Shown here: in pieces, positions 24,969-33,260 of the stretch
Layout of the letters: the number at the start of each line of letters is the position of its first letter
Position numbering within the stretch: the first letter of the stretch is position 1
Notes under the pieces: generated by a model
Databases searched by the model: none
Seen by the model: the letters and a program-made list of their open reading frames with translations, nothing else
Told to the model about the DNA's origin: nothing
Source of the DNA: Halomonas daqiaonensis
GTDB taxonomy: Bacteria > Pseudomonadota > Gammaproteobacteria > Pseudomonadales > Halomonadaceae
Assembly (NCBI RefSeq): GCF_900109725.1
Contig: NZ_FOBC01000029.1
Span: 1-33,469, forward strand
Reading direction: 5' to 3'
Length of the DNA: 33,469 nucleotides
Program-made: the position numbers and the translations under genes

Positions 24969-26897
24969 ATGTCCCGAGATGCTTCTCCCCTGCCCGAGGT
25001 CCTCGCCGGTCCCATCCTGAGACGCCTGAGCGCCGAGCGCCTGGTGATCTGGCTGGTAGGCTCGCAGCCCCTCGAACTCGGAATGATGCTGCATCCAACC
25101 GGACACCCGCCACGCCGCCTGACACTGAACGAGCGCCGCCTGCAGCGCCTGCCGCTCGGGCAGCATGCCTGGCTGCACCTGATCGATGTGGCTCTCGACA
25201 CGCCGCTGCCCCGCGGCGTGCGCATCGACTACGACCTGAAGATCACCAATGACGGAGGCGACAGCAGCATCGCCGACTGGGCGCCCCACGTGCTGCATGA
25301 GGGTGCCACCTACCCCGCCTTCGTGCTGGCCGACAGCCACCGTCGACTGCTGCATGGCTCCTGCCGCCGACCCCATTACGACGGTCCCGACGGCCTGGTG
25401 CGTGCCGATGCCTGGCTGGCCGAACGCCGGGAGACTCCCGAGGCCTGGCCCGCCTGGTTGCTGATGACCGGCGACCAGATCTATGCCGACGACGTCGCCG
25501 GCCCCCTGCTGGTCGCCATCCACGCACTGATCCGCCGCCTGGGCCTCTTCGACGAGACCCTGGAGGGCGCCACCGTGGCCGACAGCCAGGCCCTCCACGC
25601 AGACGCCGCCAGCTACTACCGGCGCGAAACGCTATTGCCGGACGCCGAGAGCAGCGAGGACGTGCGCAAGGGCTTCTTCGGCGGCGTGCGCAAGCCAGTC
25701 TTCACCTCGGCCAATGCCCACAACCACCTGATGAGCTTCGCCGAGGTCATCGCCATGTACCTTCTGGCCTGGTCGCCTGAGCCCTGGCGGCTGGTCGAGA
25801 TGACCGAGCCGGCGCTGGGTGAAGAGCACGCGGCACTCTTCGGCGAGGAGCGAGCGATCATCGAACGCTTCGCCGAGGGGCTGCCTGCCGCCGCCCGGGT
25901 GATGGCCCATTTGCCCTCGCTGATGATCTTCGATGACCACGACATCACCGACGACTGGAACCTCACCGCGGACTGGGAACGCACCGCCTACGGCCATCCC
26001 TTCTCGCGGCGGATCATCGGCAACGCCCTGCTGGCCTATTTGCTCTGCCAGGGCTGGGGCAATGACCCGGACCGCCTGGCCGAGCCGCTGGGCGAGGCCA
26101 CCGCACTGCTGGAGTCGGCGGCCAACCAGGAGGGTTGGCTGCCCGCCGGGGAGCAGGACGCCGTGATCGAGCAGTTACAGCGTTTCCAGGGCTGGGAAGT
26201 GGAGGTCGAGGGCGAGCCCAAGCTGGTGGTGCTGGACACCCGCACCCGGCGCTGGCGCAGCGAGCGCAGCCCGAAACGCCCCTCTGGCCTGATGGACTGG
26301 GAGGCCCTCTCGGAACTGCAGCAGCAGATTCTCGATGCCCCTTCGGTGGTGATCGTTTCACCGGCTCCGATGTTCGGCGTCAAGCTGATCGAAGTGATCC
26401 AGAAACTCTTTACCCTGGCCGGCAGGCCGCTGCTGGTCGATGCCGAGAACTGGATGGCCCACCGCGGCGCCGCCAGCGTGATGCTCAACATCTTCCGCCA
26501 CTCCCGCACCCCGGGGCACTACGTGATCCTCTCCGGCGACGTGCACTACTCCTTCGCCTATGACATCCACATCCGCCAGCATCGCGAGGGACCGAAGATC
26601 TGGCAGATCACCTCCAGCGGCATAAAGAATGCCTTCCCCGATCCCCTGCTCGACTGGTTCGACCGCCTGAATCGCTGGCTCTACGCCTCGCGCTCGCCTC
26701 TCAACTGGTTTACCAAGCGCCGGCGCATGATAATCGCGCCGCGCGACCCGGATCGCGCCAAGGCCGGCGAGCGGCTATGGAACGGCTCCGGCATCGGCCT
26801 GGTGGAACTCGACGATCAGGGTCGCCCGAGCGACATCCGCCAACTCGATGCCCGCGGCTTCGACGTCACCTTTCCACCGCGCGATCAGGACCGCTAA
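24969..26897 (+). CDS. PhoD-like metallophosphatase without an export signal
   Basis: A 642-residue protein of the PhoD metallophosphatase superfamily. The metal-site motifs are TGDQIYADD (167-175), a central FDDHDITDDWN and a late SGDVHYSFAY. HGSCRRPHYDGPDG at 129-142 matches the conserved cysteine/histidine segment of the family. PhoD enzymes are usually exported by Tat, but here the N terminus (MSRDASPLPEVLAG) has no twin arginine and no hydrophobic segment, so the enzyme is probably cytoplasmic. The start is set by AAAGGA six bases upstream of 24969. The stop codon overlaps that of the convergent pgpA gene. The substrate (phosphodiester or monoester) is unknown. Confidence 0.85.
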   Translation: MSRDASPLPEVLAGPILRRLSAERLVIWLVGSQPLELGMMLHPTGHPPRRLTLNERRLQRLPLGQHAWLHLIDVALDTPLPRGVRIDYDLKITNDGGDSSIADWAPHVLHEGATYPAFVLADSHRRLLHGSCRRPHYDGPDGLVRADAWLAERRETPEAWPAWLLMTGDQIYADDVAGPLLVAIHALIRRLGLFDETLEGATVADSQALHADAASYYRRETLLPDAESSEDVRKGFFGGVRKPVFTSANAHNHLMSFAEVIAMYLLAWSPEPWRLVEMTEPALGEEHAALFGEERAIIERFAEGLPAAARVMAHLPSLMIFDDHDITDDWNLTADWERTAYGHPFSRRIIGNALLAYLLCQGWGNDPDRLAEPLGEATALLESAANQEGWLPAGEQDAVIEQLQRFQGWEVEVEGEPKLVVLDTRTRRWRSERSPKRPSGLMDWEALSELQQQILDAPSVVIVSPAPMFGVKLIEVIQKLFTLAGRPLLVDAENWMAHRGAASVMLNIFRHSRTPGHYVILSGDVHYSFAYDIHIRQHREGPKIWQITSSGIKNAFPDPLLDWFDRLNRWLYASRSPLNWFTKRRRMIIAPRDPDRAKAGERLWNGSGIGLVELDDQGRPSDIRQLDARGFDVTFPPRDQDR

Positions 26898-27355
26898 CGC
26901 CGGCGCCACAGAGCGAGGCCGCCGGCCACCACCAGCCAGCTCATGGCCCCCGCCACGCTGTCGTCGAGCACGATACCCAGCCCACCGGGCACCGCCTCGG
27001 CCTGGTTCACAGGAGGCGGCTTGGTGGCATCTAAGAGCCGATAGACCACGAAAGCACCGGCCATGGCCACGGGATGGCGCGCCGTCGACTGGCCCAGCAC
27101 CGCCACCGGGAAGGCGACGATCTCGTCGAGTACGATGCGCCCGTCGTCCTTGCCACCCAGCGTCTGCTCGGCCAGGTGACACACCGGCACGGCGGCGAGC
27201 AGCAGCACCAGCGTCACCGCTATCTGCATCCCCCGGGTGCGGCCCAGCAACCACCAGGCCAGCGGCAGCCCCAGCAGCGACCCGACGGTACCCGAGGCCC
27301 AGGGCGAAAGCCCCGTGCCCAGGCCGGTAGCCAGCCACATCACGACGTTGTCCAT
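26894..27355 (-). CDS. pgpA: Phosphatidylglycerophosphatase A
   Basis: A 153-residue inner-membrane protein of the PgpA family, which removes phosphate from phosphatidylglycerophosphate to make phosphatidylglycerol. Conserved acidic sites are visible: GKDDGRIVLDEIVAFP (Asp77/Glu78), RLLDATKPPPVNQAE, and GGLGIVLDDSVAG (Asp131/Asp132). The N-terminal segment GLGTGLSPWASGTVGSLLGL is also typical. ATG at 27355 has GGGAG eight bases upstream; an in-frame extension upstream is not supported. Its stop (26896-26894) overlaps the stop of the PhoD-like gene by three bases in convergent orientation. Confidence 0.94.
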   Translation of the reverse strand: MDNVVMWLATGLGTGLSPWASGTVGSLLGLPLAWWLLGRTRGMQIAVTLVLLLAAVPVCHLAEQTLGGKDDGRIVLDEIVAFPVAVLGQSTARHPVAMAGAFVVYRLLDATKPPPVNQAEAVPGGLGIVLDDSVAGAMSWLVVAGGLALWRRR

Positions 27356-27458
27356 GTTCTTTGCTCCCTGAGCGACCGATACCGGCCGAAAATCCGCCAA
27401 GATACCCGCCGGCCCGGCGGACGTCGACATTCATCGCCGGCCGACGCATCATTCAGGG

Positions 27459-28079
27459 ATGACCCTCGATACGACCCACCGCAACCGGCAAATGACCCAC
27501 TTCGACGGCCACGACGAGATCTGGCTGTTCGGCTACGGCTCGTTGATCTGGAAGGCCGACTTCCCCTTCCTGGAGCGCCGCCCGGCCTATATCCACGGCT
27601 GGGTGCGGCGCTTCTGGCAGGGTTCCCACGACCATCGCGGCACCCCCGAGGCGCCGGGCCGCGTGGCCACCCTGGTGTGCCAGCCCGGCTCGATCTGCCA
27701 CGGCATGGCCTACCGCATCACCCCCGAGGTGCTCGGCCCGCTCGACGTACGTGAAAAGAACGGCTATCTGCGCGAGGTGACCCGGCTGCACTTCGATGAC
27801 GACGCCTCGCCGGCGAGTGCCGAAGGGCTGGTCTATCTCGCCACGGAGGACAATGCCGCCTTCCTCGGCGACGCCCCGCTCGACGCTATCGCCGAGCAAA
27901 TTGCCATGGCCCACGGGCCCAGCGGGCCCAACCGCGACTACCTGGTCAACCTGGCCAAGGCACTGAGCGAACTCGGCGTGGACGATCCCCACGTGTTCGC
28001 CCTGGCAGCACGCCTGCCCCACCCAGCAGACGCCCGTTGCCCCGACAAGAGCCCACCCACGGAGAAGACCCTCCCATGA
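27459..28079 (+). CDS. chaC: ChaC-family gamma-glutamylcyclotransferase
   Basis: A cytosolic ChaC-type enzyme that cleaves glutathione into 5-oxoproline and Cys-Gly. The substrate loop FGYGSLIW comes early, and the catalytic glutamate lies in DVREKNGYLREVTRL. The length is 206 residues from ATG 27459 or 195 from ATG 27492. Neither start has a good Shine-Dalgarno, and homologues match from about DEIWLFGYGS onward, so the start is uncertain. The stop TGA at 28077-28079 overlaps the ATG of the threonine dehydratase gene by three bases (ATGA), so the two are probably one transcript with coupled translation. Confidence 0.9.
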   Translation: MTLDTTHRNRQMTHFDGHDEIWLFGYGSLIWKADFPFLERRPAYIHGWVRRFWQGSHDHRGTPEAPGRVATLVCQPGSICHGMAYRITPEVLGPLDVREKNGYLREVTRLHFDDDASPASAEGLVYLATEDNAAFLGDAPLDAIAEQIAMAHGPSGPNRDYLVNLAKALSELGVDDPHVFALAARLPHPADARCPDKSPPTEKTLP

Positions 28080-29329
28080 GCGTGACCCTCGACGACGTCC
28101 GACAGGCCGCCGCCCGCCTGCAAGGGAACGTGGAGCGCACCGCCTGCCTGCACGCCACTACCCTCTCGCAGCTCACCGGCTGCGAGGTCACCATCAAGTT
28201 CGAGAACCACCAGTTCACCGCCTCCTTCAAGGAGCGCGGCGCCCTGAACCACCTGCTCTCGCTGAGCCCCGAGGATCGCGCCCGGGGGGTGATCGCCATG
28301 TCGGCAGGTAACCACGCCCAGGCGGTGGCCTATCACGCCGCCCGGCTCGGCATCCAGGCCACCATCGTCATGCCCCGCCACACTCCCAACCTCAAGGTGC
28401 GCAACACTCGCAACTTCGGGGCCGAGGTACACCTCGAGGGTAACGGGGTCGATGAAGCCGGCGTCTATGCGCGGCGCCTGGCCGAAGAGCGCCACCTGGT
28501 CTTCGTGCACCCCTATGACGACGCGCGGATCATCGCCGGACAGGGCACCATTGCCCTGGAAATGCTCGAAGAGGTTGCCGACCTCGACTGTCTGGTGATT
28601 CCCATTGGTGGCGGCGGGCTGATCAGCGGCATCGCCGTGGCAGCCAAGGCGCTGAAGCCCGATATCGAGGTGATCGGCGTGCAGACCTGCCGCTTCCCGG
28701 CCATGCAGCAGGCGCTGGCCGGAGAAGCGATCCACTGCGGCCTGGCCAGCCTGGCCGAGGGCATCGCCGTGAAGCAGCCCGGGATACTGACCAGGGAGAT
28801 CGTGCGCGAACTGGTCAGCGACATCGTGCTGGTCGACGAGCCCGAGATCGAGCGCGCCATCCTGATGCTGCTGGAGATCGAGAAGAGCGTCGCCGAAGGT
28901 GCCGGCGCCGCCGGCCTCGCCGCCCTGCTCACCGACCCGGCGCGCTACCGCGGCCGCAAGGTAGGGCTGGTGCTGTGCGGCGGCAACATAGACATGCTGG
29001 CGCTCTCCTCGGTGATCCAGCGCGGCCTGGTGCGCACCGGCCGCATCGTGCGGGTGCGGGTCGGCATCTCCGATGTTCCAGGGTCGCTCACCGAGCTCAC
29101 CCGTTTGCTCGCCGAACAGCGCGCCAACGTCATCCAGATCGCCCACCAGCGCACCTTCACCGACCTCTCGCTGCGTGCCACCGAGGTCGAGGCCACCCTC
29201 GAGACCCTGGGCAGCGACCACACCCGCGAGGTGATCGCCGCGCTGCGCGCCGAGGGCTACGACCCGGTGCTGCCCGCCAACGAGGTGCACCCGGACGAGC
29301 GCTGGGCCACCGACCCCGAGGGGCATTGA
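28076..29329 (+). CDS. Threonine/serine dehydratase with C-terminal ACT domain
   Basis: A 417-residue PLP enzyme that deaminates threonine to 2-oxobutyrate and ammonia. Lys52 in FTASFKERGALNHL is the PLP lysine, GGGGLISG is the phosphate-binding loop, and VLCGGNIDM is the late conserved loop. A single ACT-like domain occupies about 330-405 (VRVGISDVPGSLTELTRLL), so an amino-acid effector is possible. The length fits the TdcB-plus-ACT type rather than the longer biosynthetic IlvA with two ACT-like repeats. The ATG overlaps the chaC stop. No isoleucine biosynthesis genes are nearby. Confidence 0.92.
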   Translation: MSVTLDDVRQAAARLQGNVERTACLHATTLSQLTGCEVTIKFENHQFTASFKERGALNHLLSLSPEDRARGVIAMSAGNHAQAVAYHAARLGIQATIVMPRHTPNLKVRNTRNFGAEVHLEGNGVDEAGVYARRLAEERHLVFVHPYDDARIIAGQGTIALEMLEEVADLDCLVIPIGGGGLISGIAVAAKALKPDIEVIGVQTCRFPAMQQALAGEAIHCGLASLAEGIAVKQPGILTREIVRELVSDIVLVDEPEIERAILMLLEIEKSVAEGAGAAGLAALLTDPARYRGRKVGLVLCGGNIDMLALSSVIQRGLVRTGRIVRVRVGISDVPGSLTELTRLLAEQRANVIQIAHQRTFTDLSLRATEVEATLETLGSDHTREVIAALRAEGYDPVLPANEVHPDERWATDPEGH

Positions 29330-29427
29330 CCGGCGCCCCGAGCGCCTGGCGAACGACAAACGGCAGGCGTACCCTGTGCGCATTCCATCATCGAAGCGGT
29401 TTCCATCGTCTCAACAAGGAAAAAGTG

Positions 29428-31167
29428 ATGAGCAGCAAGATCAACGTGACAACCCCCCTGGTCATCCTGCATGGCGACGAGATGGCACAGGTGGCCTTCG
29501 AGAGAATCCTCGATACCTTCGTGACCTCCCGGCTCGGCATCGAACTGGTCGAAATCGACCTGACCGCGGAGAACCGCCTGGTCACCAACGGCCAGGCGGT
29601 GATCGATGCCATCGAGGCGCTCAAGCGCTACGGCGTGGGCGTGAAGAACGCGGGGATGACGGTCAACCGCGCCCAGTTGGGTGAGCTGCTATCCGCCCAT
29701 CCCGAACTCGACGGCACCACGTTGCATCCGCTGGCCACCAAATCGCCCAACGGCGCCATCCGCAAGGGCATCGGCGGCAACATCACCCGCGAGGACATCC
29801 AGTTCCGCAATCTGCAGTTCAACAAGCCGGAGTGGATCGGCCGCGACATCGAGGTCGACACCATGGAGGCCGGTGGCAGCAAGGACAGCTACAACGAGCT
29901 CTCCCGCGCGACCGGCATCGTCAAGCTGATGTTTGTCGGCGCCAGCGGTGACCCGGTGGAACTGCACCGCCGCGAGGTCAAGAAGGGCGACCCCTGGCTG
30001 CTCGCCACCAACGACATCGACGCGATCAAGGCCTGGGCGCACCGCTTCTTCCAACGCGCCATCGACGAGAAGCGCGACATCTACCTGGGCCTGAAGGATA
30101 CCGTAATCGCCGGCTACGACGGCGTGATGCGCGCCGCCATCGAGGGCATCTACGAGAGCGAATACCGGGCGCAGGTCGAGGCGTTGGGGCTCAACTACCA
30201 CTACGAGCTGATCGATGCCCAGGCCGCACGCATCGTCGCCAACCCGCCGGAACGAGCGCTGTGGGGCGTGCCGGACAACACTACCGGCCGCAAGCTCTAC
30301 AAGCTGGTCGAGCAGCTCAAGCAGCACGGCATTCCCACCCGCAAGGCGCACGTCTCGCTGTCGCGGATGAGTGCCGGCGGCGGCGACCAGTATGGTAGCT
30401 ACAACGCCCCCGCCGTTGAGGACGGCATCCTCAAGGTGATCGTCGACGGCGACGAGAAACATGCCCGACACGTCAAGCGGGGCGACCCCATCCTGCTGAT
30501 GTCCAACGACCACGAGGCCATCAAGGACTGGGTCACCCAGGTGTTCCGTGACGCTTCGCGCAAGGGCAAGGAGGTCTACTTCGGCCTCAAGCGCGAATAC
30601 ATGAACTACGACGAGGTGTTCAGCACGGTGATCACCGACGTGCGCCGTGAGCTGGCCCAGGCCGACACCCCGCCGCCATCATTCATGATCATGCGACCCT
30701 CCAGCCAGCTCATCAAGATGATCACCGACCCGCCGCGCAACGCCCTCTACCCGGCGCAGAACCTCGACGGCGACATCTTCTCGGACATCTCCGCGGCGCT
30801 CGGCGGCAGCCTTGCCACCGCCAGCTCGATCATCGAAAGCAAGAGCGGCACCATGCTCTTCGAGGCCCCCCATGGCACCGCCCATGACCTCTACCTCAAG
30901 TACCTGGAGAGCGATGGCAAAGAGGCGCACTTCAACTCCTCGGCGCTGATCTTCGCCGTGGCCAATGCCCTGGAGACGCTCGGCGAACGCGAGGGCAACC
31001 CGGCCTTGGTAAACTACGCTACCCGCCTCAAGGCCGCGCTGATCGATACCGTCGCCGACGGCATCATCACCGGCGATCTCAAGGGCAAGACCACCGACCC
31101 CGCCGCGGAAACCGTAGTCGACATGCAGGGCTTCCTCGACGCCGTAGCCGAGCGTCTGGCGGCCTGA
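29428..31167 (+). CDS. Isocitrate dehydrogenase-like protein with an internal duplication
   Basis: A 579-residue member of the isocitrate/isopropylmalate dehydrogenase superfamily, closest to eukaryotic-type (type II) IDH, which normally has about 410-450 residues. The isocitrate-binding segment KSPNGAIRKGIGGNITRE (105-122), YGVGVKNAG, the metal site NLDGDIFSD (445-453) and APHGTAHDLYL (480-490) are in the expected order. Residues 184-279 and 349-441 are copies of one another: VKKGDPWLLATND matches VKRGDPILLMSND, and LGLKDT matches FGLKRE. The lysine equivalent to the catalytic one is present in both (Lys223, Lys388). Where NADP enzymes have Arg-His after HGTVT, this has Asp-Leu, which predicts NAD. 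AAGGA lies eight bases before the ATG. Confidence 0.8.
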   Translation: MSSKINVTTPLVILHGDEMAQVAFERILDTFVTSRLGIELVEIDLTAENRLVTNGQAVIDAIEALKRYGVGVKNAGMTVNRAQLGELLSAHPELDGTTLHPLATKSPNGAIRKGIGGNITREDIQFRNLQFNKPEWIGRDIEVDTMEAGGSKDSYNELSRATGIVKLMFVGASGDPVELHRREVKKGDPWLLATNDIDAIKAWAHRFFQRAIDEKRDIYLGLKDTVIAGYDGVMRAAIEGIYESEYRAQVEALGLNYHYELIDAQAARIVANPPERALWGVPDNTTGRKLYKLVEQLKQHGIPTRKAHVSLSRMSAGGGDQYGSYNAPAVEDGILKVIVDGDEKHARHVKRGDPILLMSNDHEAIKDWVTQVFRDASRKGKEVYFGLKREYMNYDEVFSTVITDVRRELAQADTPPPSFMIMRPSSQLIKMITDPPRNALYPAQNLDGDIFSDISAALGGSLATASSIIESKSGTMLFEAPHGTAHDLYLKYLESDGKEAHFNSSALIFAVANALETLGEREGNPALVNYATRLKAALIDTVADGIITGDLKGKTTDPAAETVVDMQGFLDAVAERLAA

Positions 31168-31170
31168 CAC

Positions 31171-31209
31171 GACAACGCCGGCCCCGTATGCCTCGGGGCC
31201 GGCGCTGTC
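31171..31209. terminator. Bidirectional hairpin terminator
   Basis: A perfect 11-base-pair GC stem (31176-31186 with 31194-31204), extended by GACA/TGTC outside one mismatch, with a seven-base loop. It lies between the stops of the convergent IDH-like (31167) and diguanylate cyclase (31225) genes. A U tract is not obvious on either side. Confidence 0.75.
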
Positions 31210-31224
31210 ATCTGTGCTGCAGGG

Positions 31225-32406
31225 TCAGCCGCGGGTATCGTCCTCGTGATCTTGCCACTCGGTGTCCTCGGCATCGTGGTCGGACACCACTCGGTCACGC
31301 CCACTCTTCTTGGCCTGGTAAAGCAGTTGGTCGGCCCGACTGTAGAGCCGATCGAAGCCCGTCTCATCCGCCACCTCGACCACTCCGATACTCACCGTCA
31401 GCCGGCGATCGGCCGCCGGCCCGGGTAACGGCATCGCCCGGGTCGCGCGCAAGATCCGCTCGGCCAGGTGCTGGGCTCCCGCCATGTCGCTGTCGGGCAT
31501 CAATATCGCGAATTCCTCGCCGCCCATCCGCGCCACGGTGTCGATGCGGCGCACTTCACGCTCGAGGGCGCGCGCAAAGGCGACCAGTACCGCATCGCCC
31601 AGGGGGTGGCCGAAGTCATCGTTGATCCGCTTGAAGTGGTCCAGATCCAGCAGTATCAGGCTCAGGGGTGCACCGTGACGTCGCCACCGGTCAAATGCCT
31701 GCTCAGCCATTTCCCGCAGCCAGCGGCGGTTACTGAGACCGGTCAGTTCGTCGGTGCGGCTCTGCAGGCGCATGGTCTCCCGCTGACGATACAGATGGAG
31801 CAGCATCAGCATCACTGCGCCGACCGCCAACAGGAGCAGCAGGAGCAACACCGCCACGGCAAGGGTCAGCCGCTCCATCAACAGTCGCTGCTCGGCCGAG
31901 GCCTGGTGGAGCTGCTCGTTCAGCTCGCTGTAGGCCCAGGCCAGGCCTTCCTCGACCTCCATACCCAGGCTCAACATGGCCTCGCTGGCCGGCTCGTCGA
32001 GTCCCTCTTCGGCGGCGGCATCGACGGCGGCCTCCAGTGCGGGCAACCGTGACGCCACATAGGTCAGTTCCTCGACCAGATCGGCATATCTGGTGGGCGC
32101 GAGTTCGCTGCGACGCAGCTGCCGCTGGATACTCTCGATACGGCGAGGAATCCGCCACAACAGATCATGGATCTGTTCCAGGTGGATCAGGTCCTGACTG
32201 TCGATCAGGCTATCCAGGGTTATCCGCAATGCGGCGGGATCCTGCTGGGCCCTCACCACATCGGTGACCAGCGCCGTGTAGTCGGCCCCCACATGCCGTC
32301 GTGCCTGGGAGACGTAATAGCCGAACGCCAGGGCACAGAGCGTGGCGATCAGGCAGAACACCACGACCAGGCGCATGCCCAGGCCTCGGCTCGAGGCAGC
32401 GTTCAT
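31225..32406 (-). CDS. Membrane-bound GGDEF diguanylate cyclase with periplasmic sensor domain
   Basis: A 393-residue inner-membrane protein. A first helix (about 11-31), a helical periplasmic domain (about 32-180), and a second helix (about 181-204) lead into a GGDEF domain (215-380). GGEEF is at 295-299, the metal loop is LLDLDHFKRINDDFGH, and the RRID I-site at 286-289 lies five residues ahead, so feedback inhibition is expected. The periplasmic part matches no domain I recognise. The start ATG at 32406 overlaps the stop of the upstream periplasmic protein by four bases, which suggests the two gene products work as a pair. Confidence 0.9.
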   Translation of the reverse strand: MNAASSRGLGMRLVVVFCLIATLCALAFGYYVSQARRHVGADYTALVTDVVRAQQDPAALRITLDSLIDSQDLIHLEQIHDLLWRIPRRIESIQRQLRRSELAPTRYADLVEELTYVASRLPALEAAVDAAAEEGLDEPASEAMLSLGMEVEEGLAWAYSELNEQLHQASAEQRLLMERLTLAVAVLLLLLLLAVGAVMLMLLHLYRQRETMRLQSRTDELTGLSNRRWLREMAEQAFDRWRRHGAPLSLILLDLDHFKRINDDFGHPLGDAVLVAFARALEREVRRIDTVARMGGEEFAILMPDSDMAGAQHLAERILRATRAMPLPGPAADRRLTVSIGVVEVADETGFDRLYSRADQLLYQAKKSGRDRVVSDHDAEDTEWQDHEDDTRG

Positions 32407-32894
32407 CGGGCGCTGATCTCCCGGATCGACCAGATCCAGCGCGTTATCGACACATTACCCTCCAGCGCGGCGGCAGCGTCCTCGGGCACGATCAGCATCA
32501 GGGGCCCCAGCATATCTTCATCTAGGGGTTCTCCCTCGAGACGCGTGGCCAGAAGGTAGCGTTTCTCCTGCCGCTGGGCCGGGGTAAGGAAGGTCGTGTA
32601 GCCATCGAAGGCGAGAAACCTGACACGACGCGCCTCCTCGAGGCCCTGAGCGGTGAGGAAGTCATCCAGCCAGACCCCAGCAAAGGTGCCCTCGGGTCCC
32701 TCCGGATGGCGCATGTCCACCTCATGGAGGCCCGCCTCCTCGACTTGTTCGAGAGTGAGTTCGCGAGACTCGGTGCCCTCCGTCACGGTCAGCATCGGAG
32801 ATGAGCTATCGGCGAGTGCGGGACCCGACGCATACAGCAAGAAAAGCCAGCCGGCCAGGAAGCCGGCGCGTAGAGGAGAGGAAAGAACGCCCAT
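32403..32894 (-). CDS. Periplasmic molybdopterin-binding-domain-like protein
   Basis: A 163-residue exported protein with a signal peptide (GFLAGWLFLLYASGPALA, then DSSSPM). The mature part resembles the sulfite-oxidase-type molybdopterin-binding fold in outline: TFAGVWLDDFLTAQG, VRFLAFDGYTTFLTP, YLLATRLEGEPLDED, GPLMLIVPED and a final WIWSIREI. It has no cysteine at all, so the Mo-ligating cysteine of true enzymes is missing and it is probably a ligand-binding or sensor protein. GGGAG is close to the ATG at 32894. The stop overlaps the start of the diguanylate cyclase gene. Confidence 0.7.
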   Translation of the reverse strand: MGVLSSPLRAGFLAGWLFLLYASGPALADSSSPMLTVTEGTESRELTLEQVEEAGLHEVDMRHPEGPEGTFAGVWLDDFLTAQGLEEARRVRFLAFDGYTTFLTPAQRQEKRYLLATRLEGEPLDEDMLGPLMLIVPEDAAAALEGNVSITRWIWSIREISAR

Positions 32895-33124
32895 GGAGAC
32901 TCCCGTAACGGGATGGAAGGTATCGGATGGCAGCGGTTGCAGGCAGCTGGCCTGGTAGGTAAGACGTGTGTCTGAACGTACAGACTATCGCGAGCACCCT
33001 ACCCGGCGTCCACTTTTTGCGACAGGTCGTCACCAACGGATGACCCATTACGAGGAAATTGACTCGACTCCCCTGGCCAAAGGCGGCAGTCAGCGACTGG
33101 TGCCGGCGGAGAAGCCAGACTAGA

Positions 33125-33260
33125 GTGACTGCTCCCCGCCCGAGTGTGCGGGGCTTCCCACTTCTCAGGCAGCAACCGGCGACATGCCGGATTTACGCGA
33201 GCCTCCATGGGCAGAGACCGACAATCCTTCAGCCTTCAGCTTGATAATGCCTTGATGCTT
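33125..33260 (-). ncRNA. Probable omega RNA and right end of an IS200/IS605-type element
   Basis: In IS200/IS605 elements the guide RNA scaffold spans the 3' end of tnpB and the right end, and the guide lies just outside the element. Here the minus strand shows a right-end hairpin (33134-33139 with 33148-33153, CCCCGC/GCGGGG), followed by AGTCAC at 33130-33125, a plausible terminus. The guide would then be about 33124-33105. The upstream limit is arbitrary. Position and hairpin are seen; transcription is inferred. Confidence 0.4.
33134..33153 (-). repeat. Right-end hairpin of the IS element
   Basis: A six-pair GC stem with an eight-base loop, eleven bases beyond the tnpB stop. Subterminal hairpins like this are what the TnpA transposase recognises in IS200/IS605 elements. 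Confidence 0.6.

Noticed and set aside
27406..27420. Odd-centred palindrome CCGCCGG-C-CCGGCGG between pgpA and chaC
   Set aside because: Very GC-rich simple symmetry in a GC-rich genome, with no promoter elements placed around it; not enough to call an operator.
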